From assembly GCA_016872125.1 (NCBI GenBank), contig VHBD01000083.1:1-6723 (forward strand): 6,723 nucleotides of DNA, read 5' to 3'. Below, one piece after another: positions 6,425 to 6,723 of this stretch. The notes beneath the pieces were generated by a model, which was given only the letters and a program-made list of their open reading frames with translations, had not been told where the DNA came from and made no database searches. Position 1 is the stretch's first letter. The number at the start of each line of letters is the position of its first letter. The position numbers were made by a program, and so were the translations under genes. The stretch comes from Sphingomonadales bacterium. Its GTDB lineage: Bacteria > Bacteroidota > Bacteroidia > UBA7662.

Positions 6425-6723
6425 ATGAATTACGATGTTATTGTCCTTGGCGGTGGACCCGGTGGGTATGTTGCCGCCATTCGAGCTTCACAATTGGGCC
6501 TCAAGGTGGCTGTCGTTGAACGCGAATCGTTGGGCGGAATCTGCCTCAATTGGGGCTGTATTCCTACCAAGGCCTTGCTCAAAAGTGCCCAGGTCTTCGA
6601 ATACATCAAACACGCTTCGGATTATGGGATCAAGGTCGCAGATGCCAAAGCCGACTTTGGTGGGGTCATCCAGCGCAGCCGCGGTGTGGCCGACGGCATG
6701 AGCAAAGGCGTGGCATTCCTCAT
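6425..6723 (+). CDS. lpdA: Dihydrolipoyl dehydrogenase, N-terminal part (runs off window)
   Basis: The ATG at 6425 opens a frame that continues past the window end; 99 complete codons are visible. The N-terminus carries the FAD-binding Rossmann motif VIVLGGGPGGYVAAIRA (5-21), the acidic end of the second strand at E32, and the redox-active disulfide motif GGICLNWGCIPTKALL (37-52) with C40 and C45. The CLNWGCIPTK form is characteristic of dihydrolipoyl dehydrogenase, the E3 subunit of pyruvate and 2-oxoglutarate dehydrogenase complexes and the glycine cleavage system; mercuric reductases and glutathione reductases have different residues between and after the cysteines. The enzyme reoxidises dihydrolipoamide with NAD+ in the cytoplasm. 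The visible part is about a fifth of the usual length. It follows the flavin-reductase gene by 35 bases on the same strand. No E2 or E1 gene is in view. Confidence 0.93.
   Translation, partial: MNYDVIVLGGGPGGYVAAIRASQLGLKVAVVERESLGGICLNWGCIPTKALLKSAQVFEYIKHASDYGIKVADAKADFGGVIQRSRGVADGMSKGVAFL

Noticed and set aside
6435..6701. 88-codon plus-strand frame within the lpdA start
   Set aside because: It is in a different frame from the clear FAD and disulfide motifs of dihydrolipoyl dehydrogenase and has no recognisable features.

Overview
The window looks like a chromosomal segment of a Bacteroidota bacterium. The evidence is a large secreted CotH-kinase protein with a C-terminal type IX secretion (T9SS) sorting domain, start codons without clear Shine-Dalgarno sequences, promoter-like sites of the Bacteroidota TAnnTTTG type, and a photolyase-like protein whose motifs resemble Bacteroidota homologues as I recall them. 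By eye the base composition is balanced, which is higher in GC than many Flavobacteriia. I see no mobile elements, RNA genes or CRISPR arrays.

Layout: (1) the 3' end of a probable M16 (insulinase-like) peptidase gene, followed closely by a class I SAM-dependent O-methyltransferase, both on +; (2) a convergent gene on - for a small outer-membrane beta-barrel protein; (3) a divergent intergenic region of about 175 bases with promoter-like sites for both flanking genes; (4) a 795-residue secreted CotH kinase / lamin-tail-domain protein; (5) a photolyase/cryptochrome-related (DPRP family) gene and, 8 bases downstream, a flavin-reductase-like gene, probably co-transcribed; (6) the 5' end of a dihydrolipoyl dehydrogenase gene (lpdA) that runs off the window.

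The most interesting point is the photolyase. It has the overall architecture and catalytic histidine pair of the iron-sulfur bacterial cryptochrome/photolyase family (reference: Agrobacterium PhrB, numbering recalled). It lacks all the cysteines that bind the 4Fe-4S cluster, and about nine residues of the cluster loop are gone. Two aromatic residues of the PhrB electron-transfer route also appear replaced. The adjacent flavin reductase suggests, as a hypothesis, that the flavin may be kept reduced another way. The rest of the window is ordinary accessory and housekeeping content for this phylum.
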